Below, piece after piece: positions 34,992 through 46,075 of a stretch of DNA of 64,000 nucleotides. Position 1 is the stretch's first letter; every line of letters begins with the position of its first letter. Origin of the DNA: Ciceribacter thiooxidans (GTDB taxonomy: Bacteria > Pseudomonadota > Alphaproteobacteria > Rhizobiales > Rhizobiaceae). The DNA lies in the NCBI RefSeq assembly GCF_014126615.1, contig NZ_CP059896.1:1560501-1624500 (forward strand). The letters are read 5' to 3'. The notes below the pieces were generated by a model, which had not been told where the DNA came from, did not search any database, and worked only from the letters and a program-made list of their open reading frames with translations. A program made the position numbers and the translations under genes.

Positions 34992-37913
34992 ATGAGTGAA
35001 CTGAAGACCATTTCCATCCGCGGCGCCCGCGAGCACAACCTGAAGGGCATCGATCTCGATCTGCCGCGCAACAGCCTGATCGTGATGACCGGGCTTTCCG
35101 GCTCGGGCAAGTCGTCGCTCGCCTTCGACACCATCTATGCCGAGGGGCAGCGCCGCTACGTCGAGAGCCTCTCGGCCTACGCCCGCCAGTTCCTCGAGAT
35201 GATGCAGAAGCCGGATGTCGACCAGATCGACGGGCTTTCGCCGGCGATCTCCATCGAGCAGAAGACGACCTCGCGCAATCCGCGTTCGACGGTCGGCACG
35301 GTGACAGAGATCTACGACTACATGCGTCTGCTCTTCGCACGCGTCGGCGTTCCCTATTCGCCGGCGACGGGCCTGCCGATCGAAAGCCAGACGGTCTCCC
35401 AGATGGTCGACCGCATCCTCGCCTTCGAGGAGGGTTCGCGCCTCTACATTCTCGCCCCGATGATCCGCGGTCGCAAGGGCGAGTACAAGAAGGAACTCGC
35501 CGACCTGATGAAGCGCGGCTTCCAGCGCGTGAAGATCGACGGGCAGTTCTACGAGATCGCCGAAGCGCCGGCGCTCGACAAGAAGTACAAGCACGACATC
35601 GACGTGGTGGTCGACCGCGTGGTGGTGCGCTCCGACATCGGCACGCGCCTCGCCGACAGCCTGGAGACGTGCCTCAAGCTCGCCGACGGGCTGGCGATCG
35701 CCGAGTTCGCCGACAAGCCACTGCCGGCTTCGGAAACGGCCGCCGGCGGCTCGGCCAACAAGTCGCTCAACGAGACGCATGAGCGGGTGATGTTTTCCGA
35801 AAAGTTCGCCTGCCCGGTCTCCGGCTTCACCATTCCGGAGATCGAGCCGCGGCTCTTTTCCTTCAACAATCCCTTCGGCGCCTGCCCGACCTGCGACGGG
35901 CTCGGCTCGCAGCAGAAGATCGACGAGGCGCTGATCGTGCCGGAGGTACAGCGGCGGCTGAACGACGGGGCGATCGCTCCGTGGGCGAAGTCGTCGTCCC
36001 CCTACTACAACCAGACGCTCGAATCCCTCGGCAAGGTCTTCGGCTTCAAGCTCTCGAACCGCTGGTCGGACCTGAGCGAGGAAGCGCAGCGCGCGATCCT
36101 GCACGGCACGGAAGAGAAGATCGAGTTCCACTATGCCGACGGCGCGCGCGCCTACACGACGACCAAGACCTTCGAGGGGATCGTTCCGAACCTCGAACGG
36201 CGCTGGAAGGAGACCGACAGCGCCTGGGCGCGCGAGGAAATCGAGCGGTTCATGTCGGCGGCCCCCTGCCCGGCCTGCGCGGGCTACCGGTTGAAGCCAG
36301 AGGCGCTCGCCGTCAAGATCAACGGCCTGCACATCGGCGAAGTGACCGGCATGTCGATCCGTGTTGCCGGCGCCTGGTTCGAGACGTTGCCGGCGAAGCT
36401 CAGCGACAAGCAGAACGAGATTGCCGTGCGCATCCTCAAGGAGATCCGCGAGCGGCTGCGCTTCCTCAACGATGTCGGGCTCGACTATCTCTCGATGTCG
36501 CGCAATTCCGGCACGCTTTCGGGCGGTGAGAGCCAGCGCATCCGCCTCGCCTCGCAGATTGGCTCGGGGCTGACCGGCGTGCTCTACGTGCTCGACGAGC
36601 CGTCGATCGGTCTGCACCAGCGCGACAACGCCCGCCTCATCGAGACACTGAAGCACCTGCGCGACATCGGCAACACGGTGATCGTCGTCGAGCATGACGA
36701 GGATGCGATCCTGTCCTCCGACTACGTCGTCGACATCGGCCCGGCCGCCGGCATCCACGGCGGCGAGGTGGTGGCGCAGGGCGTTCCCGCCGAGATCATG
36801 GCCAATCCGAATTCGCTGACCGGCAAGTACCTCTCCGGCGAGCTCGGAGTCGCGGTTCCCGCCGAACGGCGCAAACCGAAGAAGGGCCAGCAGATCAAGG
36901 TGATCGGCGCGCGCGGCAACAATTTGAAGAACGTCACCGCCAGCATTCCGCTCGGCGTCTTTACCGCCGTCACCGGCGTTTCCGGCGGCGGCAAGTCGAC
37001 CTTCCTCATCGAGACGCTCTACAAGGCGGCGGCACGCCGCATCATGGGCGCGCGCGAAAACCCGGCCGAACACGACCGCATCGACGGCTTCGAGTTCATC
37101 GACAAGGTGATCGATATCGACCAGTCGCCGATCGGCCGCACGCCGCGCTCGAATCCGGCGACCTATACCGGCGCCTTCACGCCGATCCGCGACTGGTATG
37201 CCGGCCTGCCGGAGGCGAAGGCGCGCGGCTACCAGCCGGGCCGCTTCTCCTTCAACGTCAAGGGCGGCCGCTGCGAGGCGTGCCAGGGCGACGGGGTGAT
37301 CAAGATCGAGATGCACTTCCTGCCGGACGTGTACGTGACCTGCGACGTCTGCCACGGCAAGCGCTACAATCGCGAGACGCTTGACGTCACCTTCAAGGGC
37401 AAGTCGATCGCCGATGTGCTCGACATGACGGTCGAGGAAGGCGTCGAGTTCTTCTCCGCGGTGCCGGCGGTGCGCGACAAGCTGCAGTCGCTCTTCGACG
37501 TCGGTCTCGGCTATATCAAGGTCGGCCAGCAGGCGAACACGCTTTCCGGCGGCGAGGCGCAGCGCGTCAAGCTCGCCAAGGAACTCTCCAAGCGTTCGAC
37601 CGGCCGTACGCTCTACATCCTCGACGAGCCGACGACGGGGCTTCACTTCCACGACGTGGCGAAACTCCTCGAAATGCTGCACGAACTCGTCAGGCAGGGC
37701 AATTCGGTGGTGGTGATCGAGCACAATCTCGAAGTCATCAAGACCGCTGACTGGGTGATCGATTTCGGTCCCGAGGGTGGCGACGGCGGCGGCGAGATCG
37801 TCGCAACCGGCACGCCGGAACAGATCGTCGAGGCCGAGCGCTCCTATACCGGCCAGTTCCTCAAGGAACTCCTGGAGCGACGGCCGATGCGGAAGGTGCA
37901 GGCGGCGGAGTGA
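34992..37913 (+). CDS. uvrA: Excinuclease ABC subunit UvrA
   Basis: Damage-recognition ATPase of nucleotide excision repair, 973 residues. It has two ABC modules: Walker [15 protein letters not shown] and [15 protein letters not shown], signatures [12 protein letters not shown] and [15 protein letters not shown]. Zinc modules: FGACPTC...CPACAGY and [16 protein letters not shown] with CDVCHG. The start is the ATG at 34992; a TTG two codons upstream is unlikely. Preceded by the LexA box; a GST-like gene follows after three bases. Confidence 0.98.
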   Translation: MSELKTISIRGAREHNLKGIDLDLPRNSLIVMTGLSGSGKSSLAFDTIYAEGQRRYVESLSAYARQFLEMMQKPDVDQIDGLSPAISIEQKTTSRNPRSTVGTVTEIYDYMRLLFARVGVPYSPATGLPIESQTVSQMVDRILAFEEGSRLYILAPMIRGRKGEYKKELADLMKRGFQRVKIDGQFYEIAEAPALDKKYKHDIDVVVDRVVVRSDIGTRLADSLETCLKLADGLAIAEFADKPLPASETAAGGSANKSLNETHERVMFSEKFACPVSGFTIPEIEPRLFSFNNPFGACPTCDGLGSQQKIDEALIVPEVQRRLNDGAIAPWAKSSSPYYNQTLESLGKVFGFKLSNRWSDLSEEAQRAILHGTEEKIEFHYADGARAYTTTKTFEGIVPNLERRWKETDSAWAREEIERFMSAAPCPACAGYRLKPEALAVKINGLHIGEVTGMSIRVAGAWFETLPAKLSDKQNEIAVRILKEIRERLRFLNDVGLDYLSMSRNSGTLSGGESQRIRLASQIGSGLTGVLYVLDEPSIGLHQRDNARLIETLKHLRDIGNTVIVVEHDEDAILSSDYVVDIGPAAGIHGGEVVAQGVPAEIMANPNSLTGKYLSGELGVAVPAERRKPKKGQQIKVIGARGNNLKNVTASIPLGVFTAVTGVSGGGKSTFLIETLYKAAARRIMGARENPAEHDRIDGFEFIDKVIDIDQSPIGRTPRSNPATYTGAFTPIRDWYAGLPEAKARGYQPGRFSFNVKGGRCEACQGDGVIKIEMHFLPDVYVTCDVCHGKRYNRETLDVTFKGKSIADVLDMTVEEGVEFFSAVPAVRDKLQSLFDVGLGYIKVGQQANTLSGGEAQRVKLAKELSKRSTGRTLYILDEPTTGLHFHDVAKLLEMLHELVRQGNSVVVIEHNLEVIKTADWVIDFGPEGGDGGGEIVATGTPEQIVEAERSYTGQFLKELLERRPMRKVQAAE

Positions 37914-37916
37914 ACG

Positions 37917-38540
37917 ATGATCCTGATCGGCCAGTATGACTCCTCCTTCGTTCGCCGCGTCGGCGTGGCGCTGACGCTCTACGGTCTGCCGTTCGAGCAT
38001 CGGCCATGGTCGGTGTTCGGCGACGGCGAGAAGATCCAGGCGCTCAATCCGCTGATGCGGGTGCCGACGATGGTGCTCGACGACGGGACCGTGCTGGTCG
38101 ACAGCGTCACCATTCTCGACCATGTCGACAGCCTCGTTCCCGAGGCCGAACGCCTGTGGCCGACACCGGACGAACGCCGGCATGCCCTCAAGGTGATGGC
38201 GCTGGCGACGGGATTTGCCGACAAGGGCGTGAGCCTGTTCTACGAACTGGTGCTGCACGAGCAGCCGGCGCAGGTATGGATGGACCGTTGCCGGTCGCAG
38301 ATGCGCGCGACGCTCGCCGCTCTGGAGGCGGATCGCGCCACCCGGTCGACACCCTTCTGGTTCGGAGACGGGATCACGCATGCCGATATCGCAGTCGCCT
38401 GTGCGCTGCGCCACATCGGCGATTCCCATCCGGGCTTCATATCGGCAGCCGACGTGCCGGCATTGGCTGCCCACTGCGAACGTCTCGAAGCCCTGTCGGT
38501 TTTCAAGGCGATTTCCCAGCCGTTCGTTCCGCCGGCCTGA
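37917..38540 (+). CDS. Glutathione S-transferase family protein
   Basis: 207 residues. Thioredoxin-like N-terminal domain (residues 1-80) with the cis-proline motif RVPTMVLDDG and the DSVTILDHVD glutathione-binding segment; an all-helical C-terminal domain with GDGITHADIAVACALRH (the N-capping box). The usual catalytic Ser/Tyr near residue 8-12 is a Ser in YDSSFVRRVG. Starts three bases after uvrA, and may be read from its transcript. Substrate unknown. Confidence 0.88.
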   Translation: MILIGQYDSSFVRRVGVALTLYGLPFEHRPWSVFGDGEKIQALNPLMRVPTMVLDDGTVLVDSVTILDHVDSLVPEAERLWPTPDERRHALKVMALATGFADKGVSLFYELVLHEQPAQVWMDRCRSQMRATLAALEADRATRSTPFWFGDGITHADIAVACALRHIGDSHPGFISAADVPALAAHCERLEALSVFKAISQPFVPPA

Positions 38541-38599
38541 GACGACCCGACACCAACAGCGAGGGCCGTCTGGCCCGTGACCGTCAAGGAGGAGAGAGG

Positions 38600-39403
38600 A
38601 TGACCCAGTCAGGCACAATCCGCACCGGAATCGGCGGCTGGACCTTCGATCCCTGGGAAGGCTCCTTCTATCCCGAGACGCTGCCGAAACGGCGGCAGCT
38701 CGAATATGCGAGCCGCGAACTGGCGGCGATCGAAGTGAACGGCACCTATTATTCGAGCCAGAAGCCGGCGACCTTCGCCAAATGGGCGTCCGAAGTCCCG
38801 GACAGCTTTGTCTTTTCGCTGAAGGCGAGCCGGTTCTGCACCAATCGCAAGGTGCTCGCCGAGGCGGGACCGTCGGTGGAGAAATTCCTGACCCAGGGGA
38901 TCACCGAGCTCGGCGCGCATCTCGGGCCGATCCTCTGGCAGTTCATGGGAACGAAGAAGTTCGAGCCGGAGGATTTCGAAGCTTTCCTCGCGCTGTTGCC
39001 GAAGAGCCAGGACGGGATCGCGTTGCGGCATGTGGTCGAGCCGAGGCACGCCTCGTTCCAGGTGCCGGAATTCATCGCGCTCCTGAAGAAATACGAGGTC
39101 GCGGCGGTCTGCGCCGACCATCACGACTATCCGATGTTCGCCGATCCGACGGCCGATTTCGTCTATGCACGGCTTCAAAAAGGCGAGGACGACATCCCGA
39201 CCTGCTATCCCGAAAACGAGATCGAGGCCTGGGCAGACCGGCTGAGGAGTTTTGCTAAGGGCGGAATGCCGGACGACCTGCCGAAGATCGCTGAGAAGGA
39301 GACAGTGGCGAAGAAGCCGCGGGACGTCTTCGCCTTCTTCATCACCGGCGGCAAGGTCAATGCGCCGAACGGCGCAAGGGTGCTGCAGGCGGCAGTTTCC
39401 TGA
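38600..39403 (+). CDS. DUF72 domain protein (YecE-like)
   Basis: 267 residues. The family pattern is clear: IGGWTFDPWEGSFYPETLPK, IEVNGTYYSSQKPATFAKWA, FVFSLKASRF, LGPILWQF, VVEPRHASF and the C-terminal IAEK-type end. DUF72 proteins form a TIM-barrel of unknown enzymatic role. The start has GGAGGAGAGAGG directly upstream, a very strong site. Confidence 0.9.
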   Translation: MTQSGTIRTGIGGWTFDPWEGSFYPETLPKRRQLEYASRELAAIEVNGTYYSSQKPATFAKWASEVPDSFVFSLKASRFCTNRKVLAEAGPSVEKFLTQGITELGAHLGPILWQFMGTKKFEPEDFEAFLALLPKSQDGIALRHVVEPRHASFQVPEFIALLKKYEVAAVCADHHDYPMFADPTADFVYARLQKGEDDIPTCYPENEIEAWADRLRSFAKGGMPDDLPKIAEKETVAKKPRDVFAFFITGGKVNAPNGARVLQAAVS

Positions 39404-39552
39404 TACCAGAAACTGTCATTTGACAAAATTGTGACCCCGGCGAATCTGGGATATGGTCCGTCGCATTGCCGACCTCATTGGGGCCGGAAATAGCGGACGC
39501 TTTCCGGCTGCGGGCTGGAAAGACCGTTTTCCCTCAACGTTCCGGGTTCCTC

Positions 39553-41205
39553 ATGTCGGGCATCGTCGTCTTCATCAATCTCGCCGGCGCTGTCGCCCTG
39601 CTTCTGTGGGCGACGCGCATGGTACGCACCGGTATCGAACGCGCTTACGGCCATGTGCTGAAGGACAAGCTGCGGCTCGCCGTCGGCAACCGGGTGACCG
39701 CCGGCGCCGCAGGCTTCGCACTGGCTGTCGCGCTGCAGAGCGCAACCGCCGTCGCGCTGATCGTCGCCTCCTTCGTCGCCGGCGGCTATGTCTCGTCGGG
39801 GATCGGCATCGCCACCCTGCTCGGCGCCGATTTCGGCTCGGCCTTCGTCGTGCGCATCCTGCGTCACGACCTCTCGCTCCTGATCCCGATCCTGCTGCTG
39901 ATGGGCACCGTCGCCTTCCGGGCCTCGGAAACGCGCGGCTGGAGGCAGGCGGGCCGCATCTTCTTCGGGCTGGGCCTGCTGCTGCTGTCGCTCCGGCTGA
40001 TCGGGGAAGCCTCCGACCCGTTGCGCACAAGCCAGATCCTGCCGCTCCTCATCAACTATCTCTCGCGCGACTGGATCACCGCCTTCCTTCTTTCGGCGCT
40101 GCTCGCCTGGGCCTTCCATTCCAGCGTCGCGACCATCCTGCTCTTCGCCTCGCTGGCGGACCGCGGGCTGCTGCCGCCGGTGCTGATCATCCCGATGGTG
40201 CTCGGCGCGAATTTCGGCGCGGCGGTGATCGGCGCCATGCTGACCAAGAACGCCGAAAGCGCCGCACGCGTCGTGCCGCTCGGCAATGTCGTGATCCGCG
40301 GGTTGGGCACGCTCGCCGCACTCGCCATCCAGTTCGTCTTCGTGGTGCCGTCGGACGTTTTCGCGAGCCACCCCGGCGACGCCGTCGTGATGGTGCATCT
40401 CGCGCTCAACGGCGCGGTGCTGCTTCTCGGCCTGCCGTTCGCAGGCGTCGTCGCCGGCCTGCTCGACCGCCTTCTGACGAAGCCGGCTGCCGTTGAGACG
40501 GAGGGACCGGAGGAGCGTCTCTCGGCGCTCAACCCGGCGGACCTTGCCAATCCAAAACAGGCGATCGCCAACGCCACCCGCGAAGTGCTGAGCGTCTGCG
40601 ACAAGACCGAGGTGATGCTGAACCGCATCTTCGAACTCTACGAGACCTTCGATCCGAAGAAGATGCAGCGGCTCGAGGCGCTCGACGACGAGATCGACCG
40701 CACCCACCGCGACATCAAGTTCTATCTCGCGCGGATTTCGGAAAGCGCGCTCGACGAGGAATCGGCGGCGCAATCGCAGAACCTGCTGAGTGCCGCAATC
40801 AAGGTGGAGCAGGCGGCGGACATCATCGCCCAGAACATGGCGACGAGAGCGCGCAAGAAGCACGACCGCAAGGTCGCCTTCTCCGACGAGGGCTGGAGCG
40901 AGCTGAAGGCCATGCATAACGAGGTGGTCAAGAACGCGCGCCTCGCCTTCAACCTGCTGGTCGACCGCGATGTCGAATATGCCCGCCAGCTCGTCGCCCG
41001 CAAGGAGGCGGTGCGCAACCTCGTCCGCCAGAGCGAGGAGCGGCACCTGCAGCGGCTGCGCGACGGCAATATCGCAAGCTTCGAGTCGAGCTCGCTGCAT
41101 ATCGACACGATGCGGGACCTCAAGGAGATCAATTCGCTGGTCGCCTCGATCGGCTATCCGCTGCTCGAAGACGAGGGCATGCTGCGGCGCAGCCGCCTCC
41201 TCTGA
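39553..41205 (+). CDS. Na/Pi cotransporter family protein with C-terminal PhoU-like domain
   Basis: 550 residues. Start at 39553, giving a short N-terminus before the first helix (MSGIVVFINLAGAVALLLWA). Two PF02690-type repeats with the Gln-Ser-Ala-Thr motif (ALQSATAVAL) and a second AFHSSVATILL region form the membrane half. Residues about 340-550 are helical, PhoU-like (YETFDPKKMQRLEALDDEIDRTHRDIKFYL). Bacterial members are linked to phosphate or to signalling; substrate is not proven. A frame 29 codons longer starts upstream but adds non-conserved residues. Confidence 0.88.
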   Translation: MSGIVVFINLAGAVALLLWATRMVRTGIERAYGHVLKDKLRLAVGNRVTAGAAGFALAVALQSATAVALIVASFVAGGYVSSGIGIATLLGADFGSAFVVRILRHDLSLLIPILLLMGTVAFRASETRGWRQAGRIFFGLGLLLLSLRLIGEASDPLRTSQILPLLINYLSRDWITAFLLSALLAWAFHSSVATILLFASLADRGLLPPVLIIPMVLGANFGAAVIGAMLTKNAESAARVVPLGNVVIRGLGTLAALAIQFVFVVPSDVFASHPGDAVVMVHLALNGAVLLLGLPFAGVVAGLLDRLLTKPAAVETEGPEERLSALNPADLANPKQAIANATREVLSVCDKTEVMLNRIFELYETFDPKKMQRLEALDDEIDRTHRDIKFYLARISESALDEESAAQSQNLLSAAIKVEQAADIIAQNMATRARKKHDRKVAFSDEGWSELKAMHNEVVKNARLAFNLLVDRDVEYARQLVARKEAVRNLVRQSEERHLQRLRDGNIASFESSSLHIDTMRDLKEINSLVASIGYPLLEDEGMLRRSRLL

Positions 41206-41241
41206 CGGCGCGCGACGGGTCCGGTCTTCTTCCGGAAACGC

Positions 41242-42138
41242 TCAGAGGCCAGCCGCGTCGCCGACCGGCGTCTTGCGGGCAAGCCAGCGCGGGTTGAAGA
41301 CGTTCATCACCAGACCGAGGACGATCAGCACGGCCGCGACGACGCGCAGCGGCCCGAAATCCTCGCCGAGCACGAGGGCTGCCGACGACATGCCGAAGAC
41401 CGGGACGAGCAGCGAGAACGGCGCGACGGTCGAAACGCCGTAGCGGCTGATCATTGCTCCCCATACGGCAAAGCCGAAGACGGTCGCACCGTAAGCCACG
41501 AAGAGCACGGCCCCTGCCCCTTCGAGATTGAGGTTGGCCAGTGCCTGCAGGTCGCGGTCCCATCCCTCGAAGAGCGCCGAAATGATGAAGAGCGGGATCG
41601 GCGGCACCAGGCTCACCCAGACCATCAGGTTCAGCATCTGAACCTTGCCGACCTTCTTCATCAACATGTTGGAGCAGGCCCAGGCGACGGCGGCGGCCAG
41701 CACGAGCACGAGGCCCGCGACGGTGAAGGTGCCGTCGATCGAGCTGGCGATGAGCGCGACGCCAGAAAAGGCGAGAACCATGCCGGCAATCTGCAGCGGC
41801 CGCGGCCGGTCTCCGTAAAGGAGAAAGGCGAGCAGGACCGTGAAGAAGGCCTGCGACTGCAGGAGCAGGGAAGCGAGACCGGGCGGTGCCCCGACATTCA
41901 TGCCGATAAAAAGGAAGGAGAACTTGACCACGCCGAGCATCACCCCGATGCCGAGGATCAGTCGCCACGGCACATCCGGACGGCGGATGAAGAAGGCGAG
42001 CGGCAAGGCGGCGAACAGGAAGCGGAGCGCGGAAAAGAGAAGCGGCGGGAAATTGTCGAGGCCGAGCTTGATCACCACGAAGTTGAAGCCCCAGACGGCG
42101 GCGACGAGGACGAGCATCAGGATGTGAAGGGGCGACAT
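41242..42138 (-). CDS. EamA/DMT family transporter
   Basis: 298 residues, ten hydrophobic helices in two EamA repeats. The first repeat begins LVLVAAVWGFNFVVIKLGL with the conserved PPLLFSALRFLFAALPL; the second has LLVPVFGMSSAALVLGEDF. These permeases export amino acids or metabolites; the substrate cannot be read from sequence. Converges with the Na/Pi gene. Confidence 0.9.
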   Translation of the reverse strand: MSPLHILMLVLVAAVWGFNFVVIKLGLDNFPPLLFSALRFLFAALPLAFFIRRPDVPWRLILGIGVMLGVVKFSFLFIGMNVGAPPGLASLLLQSQAFFTVLLAFLLYGDRPRPLQIAGMVLAFSGVALIASSIDGTFTVAGLVLVLAAAVAWACSNMLMKKVGKVQMLNLMVWVSLVPPIPLFIISALFEGWDRDLQALANLNLEGAGAVLFVAYGATVFGFAVWGAMISRYGVSTVAPFSLLVPVFGMSSAALVLGEDFGPLRVVAAVLIVLGLVMNVFNPRWLARKTPVGDAAGL

Positions 42139-42207
42139 GGGGAGAATCTCCGGCTGCTGGTGGGTGACCGATACACCCGCGCCCGTGGTTTCGAAAAACG
42201 TATTTCG

Positions 42208-43689
42208 CTAATGCCAGCGATCGATATGGTTGATGAGGGTCTCGGCGGTGAGGCTCGCGCCGGCCTTGCTCGCCGCCTCGCCATGCAGCCAGACGCCGGC
42301 CGCCGCCGCCTCGAAGGCGGGCATCCCCTGCGCCAGAAGTCCACCGACGATGCCGGCGAGCACATCCCCCGATCCGGCGGTGGCGAGAGAGGCCGGGGCA
42401 TTTTCGTTGATGACGGCGCGACCGTCCGGTGCGGCGATGACACTGTCGGCGCCCTTGTAGACGACGGCGGCGTTGGCGCGGGCGGCTGCCTGCCTCGCCC
42501 TGTCGACCTTGCTCAGCGCCGGATCGTCGGCAAGATCGGGAAAGAGCCTTGCGAACTCACCCTCGTGCGGTGTCAGCACAAGACGAGGCGCTCCATCCGC
42601 AAAGGCTGAGAAGAGAGCCTGCGGGTCCTCCGCGAAGGCGGTGATGCCGTCGGCATCTAGGACGAGGTGTCGGCCTGTTGCGGCGAGCGCTGTGACGAAG
42701 GCACGAGCCTTCGGACCCACGCCGAAACCGGGTCCGAGGACGAAGGCGGTGCGCCGCTCGTCGCGAAGGTAGTCGTCAAGGTCGTTCCCGGTCTCGACCG
42801 CCTTCAGCATGACGGCGGTGAGATGGGCCGCATTGGCCGCGATCGCATCCGGCGGCGTGGCGACAGTGACGAGTCCCGCCCCCGCCCTCAGGCCTGCGGC
42901 GGCCGCGAGCCGTGCGGCACCCGTCGCTGTGGCCGGCCCGGAAAAGACGGTGAGATGACCGCGGCGGAACTTGTGGGCGGTGGCATCGGTCGTCGGCAGG
43001 GCGGCAAGCCACTCTTGCGGACCGTTGACGAAGAGGTGCACGTCCTTCGCCTCGACGAGGCGGAACGGGATTCCGATGTCGACGGTTTCCACGCTGCCGC
43101 AATGGAGCCGCCCGGGAAGCAGCAGATGCCCCGGCTTGCGGGTCATGAAGGTGACGGTGTGGCGTGCCTTGAACGCGGCGCCCATGACGGTGCCGGTTCG
43201 CCCGTCGATCCCGGAAGGCAGATCGACCGCGACCACCGGCGCGCCTGCCTCGTCTACCCGTCGCACGATATCGACAACAACCGGCGGTACGGAGCGCGCG
43301 AGCCCCGCCCCGAAGATGGCGTCGACGATCACGTCGCCCCGCATCGGAAAATAGGTTTCGAGCGCTTCTGCGGGAACCGGGCAACGGGAGCGGGCCGTTG
43401 CGGCATCGCCCTTGAGTTTCGACGGATCGCCGAGGTGGTAGAGTGCGACGGCAGCTCCGCTCTCCTGCAAGGCCCTCGCCGCCACGTAGCCGTCACCGCC
43501 GTTGTTGCCGGGACCGCAGAGAACGACGAAGCGCTCGCCGCCGGGAAAGAGCTTGAGAACGGCGGCGGTGACTGCCTGCCCCGCTTTCTCCATCAGGCCG
43601 AAGGAATCAATGCCAGACGCTGCAGCCGCAGCGTCGACCTCTCCCATCGCCGACGGTGTCAGCAGCCAGTTGTCGCGTCCCTTTGCCAT
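42208..43689 (-). CDS. nnrD: Bifunctional NAD(P)HX epimerase/dehydratase
   Basis: Repairs hydrated NADH and NADPH. The N-terminal half (1-215) is the YjeF_N epimerase (FVVLCGPGNNGGDGYVAAR, VVAVDLPSGIDGRTG). The C-terminal half is the ribokinase-like dehydratase (GRGHLTVFSGP-type start, LTPHEGEFARLFPD, the NENAPASLATAGSGDVLAGIVGGLLAQG block). Length 493 fits the fused enzyme. Divergent from glnB across a 346-base region. Confidence 0.95.
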   Translation of the reverse strand: MAKGRDNWLLTPSAMGEVDAAAAASGIDSFGLMEKAGQAVTAAVLKLFPGGERFVVLCGPGNNGGDGYVAARALQESGAAVALYHLGDPSKLKGDAATARSRCPVPAEALETYFPMRGDVIVDAIFGAGLARSVPPVVVDIVRRVDEAGAPVVAVDLPSGIDGRTGTVMGAAFKARHTVTFMTRKPGHLLLPGRLHCGSVETVDIGIPFRLVEAKDVHLFVNGPQEWLAALPTTDATAHKFRRGHLTVFSGPATATGAARLAAAAGLRAGAGLVTVATPPDAIAANAAHLTAVMLKAVETGNDLDDYLRDERRTAFVLGPGFGVGPKARAFVTALAATGRHLVLDADGITAFAEDPQALFSAFADGAPRLVLTPHEGEFARLFPDLADDPALSKVDRARQAAARANAAVVYKGADSVIAAPDGRAVINENAPASLATAGSGDVLAGIVGGLLAQGMPAFEAAAAGVWLHGEAASKAGASLTAETLINHIDRWH

Positions 43690-43780
43690 ACCGCCATTGA
43701 ACCCATTCCCGTTGGAAAGACAACAGGCATCGCCGTCGCAGCGTCAACGACCAAATATAGTGCATTTGCCTACATTGTAA

Positions 43781-44374
<594 letters not shown>

Positions 44375-44435
44375 AACATCCGTCCTCTTCCGGAGGCGGA
44401 CCAGTCTATCGTCATCTCACCCAAGGAATTCGATA

Positions 44436-45845
44436 ATGACGACCGCAAACGACATTCTGAAGCAAATCAAGGATAACGACGTCAAGTTCGTCGACCTGCG
44501 CTTTACCGACCCGAAGGGCAAGCTGCAGCACGTCACGATGGACGTCTGCTGCGTCGATGAAGACATGTTCGCCGACGGCGTCATGTTCGACGGCTCCTCG
44601 ATCGCCGGCTGGAAGGCGATCAACGAATCCGACATGGTGCTGATGCCCGATCCGGCGACCGTCCACATGGACCCGTTCTTCGCCCAGTCGACCATGGTCA
44701 TCATGTGCGACATCCTCGACCCGATCTCGGGTGAAGCCTACAACCGCGACCCGCGCGGTACCGCCAAGAAGGCGGAAGCCTACCTCAAGGCGTCGGGCAT
44801 CGGCGACACGATCTTCGTCGGCCCGGAAGCCGAGTTCTTCGTCTTCGACGACGTCAAGTACAAGGCCGACCCCTACAATACCGGCTTCAAGCTCGACTCG
44901 TCCGAACTGCCGTCGAACGACGACACCGACTACGAAACCGGCAACCTCGGCCACCGTCCGCGCGTCAAGGGCGGCTATTTCCCGGTTCCGCCGGTCGACA
45001 GCCTGCAGGACATGCGCTCTGAGATGCTGACCGTGCTCGCCGAAATGGGCGTCGTCGTCGAGAAGCATCACCATGAAGTGGCGGCCGCTCAGCACGAGCT
45101 CGGCGTCAAGTTCGACGCACTGGTACGCAACGCCGACAAGATGCAGATCTATAAGTATGTCGTGCATCAGGTCGCCAATGCCTACGGCAAGACCGCGACC
45201 TTCATGCCGAAGCCGATCTTCGGCGACAACGGCTCGGGTATGCACGTGCACATGTCGATCTGGAAGGATGGCAAGCCGACCTTCGCCGGCGACGAGTACG
45301 CAGGCCTTTCCGAAAACTGCCTCTACTACATCGGCGGCATCATCAAGCATGCCAAGGCGATCAACGCCTTCACCAATCCGTCGACCAACTCCTACAAGCG
45401 CCTGGTTCCCGGCTATGAAGCGCCGGTATTGCTCGCCTATTCGGCGCGCAACCGTTCGGCGTCCTGCCGCATTCCGTTCGGAACCAACCCGAAGGCCAAG
45501 CGCGTCGAAATCCGCTTCCCCGACCCGACCGCCAACCCGTATCTCGCCTTCGCCGCGATGCTGATGGCCGGCCTCGACGGCATCAAGAACAAGATCCATC
45601 CCGGCAAGGCGATGGACAAGGACCTCTACGACCTGCCGCCGAAGGAACTGAAGAAGATTCCGACCGTTTGCGGCTCGCTGCGCGAGGCTCTCGAATCGCT
45701 CGACAAGGACCGCAAGTTCCTGACCGCCGGCGGCGTCTTCGACGACGACCAGATCGACTCGTTCATCGAGCTGAAGATGCAGGAAGTCATGCGCTTCGAA
45801 ATGACCCCGCATCCGGTCGAGTACGACATGTACTACTCGGTCTGA
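44436..45845 (+). CDS. glnA: Glutamine synthetase type I
   Basis: Condenses ammonia and glutamate using ATP. 469 residues, as in E. coli Gln[22 protein letters not shown], the metal-ligand segment [11 protein letters not shown], the [11 protein letters not shown] and [11 protein letters not shown] blocks and the adenylylation site KDLYDLPP (Tyr near residue 397) are visible. Start at 44436 with AAGGAATT upstream. Control by the glnB sigma54 promoter and a strong terminator downstream. Confidence 0.98.
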   Translation: MTTANDILKQIKDNDVKFVDLRFTDPKGKLQHVTMDVCCVDEDMFADGVMFDGSSIAGWKAINESDMVLMPDPATVHMDPFFAQSTMVIMCDILDPISGEAYNRDPRGTAKKAEAYLKASGIGDTIFVGPEAEFFVFDDVKYKADPYNTGFKLDSSELPSNDDTDYETGNLGHRPRVKGGYFPVPPVDSLQDMRSEMLTVLAEMGVVVEKHHHEVAAAQHELGVKFDALVRNADKMQIYKYVVHQVANAYGKTATFMPKPIFGDNGSGMHVHMSIWKDGKPTFAGDEYAGLSENCLYYIGGIIKHAKAINAFTNPSTNSYKRLVPGYEAPVLLAYSARNRSASCRIPFGTNPKAKRVEIRFPDPTANPYLAFAAMLMAGLDGIKNKIHPGKAMDKDLYDLPPKELKKIPTVCGSLREALESLDKDRKFLTAGGVFDDDQIDSFIELKMQEVMRFEMTPHPVEYDMYYSV

Positions 45846-45884
45846 TCCGGGTTCCCTTCGACCTTGAGGCCGGAGGACAAACAG

Positions 45885-45915
45885 ACCGGCGACGCCTTGC
45901 GTCGCCGGTTTTCTC
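45885..45915 (+). terminator. Rho-independent terminator of glnA
   Basis: ACCGGCGACGC (45885-45895) pairs perfectly with GCGTCGCCGGT (45899-45909) around CTT, and TTTCTCTTTTT follows. It ends the glnBA transcript. Confidence 0.95.
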
Positions 45916-46075
45916 TTTTTATGCAATAGGAAGAGGCTGTTTCTTCATGTGGCTTGTGAAATGCGCCGATGAGAAATCAGCTTTTCTCGCGTGTCGGAGC
46001 GCGATAGCTTTCCATCTTGAGACTCGCCTGCCCGCGCCGCCGCGCAGAAACCTTTCGTTTTTCTCCGGAGTTCCG

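Noticed and set aside
34881..38618. Minus-strand open frame of 1245 codons opposite uvrA
   Set aside because: It mirrors the uvrA frame in GC-rich DNA; the translation is rich in Arg, His and Ala with no motif, while uvrA has all its motifs.
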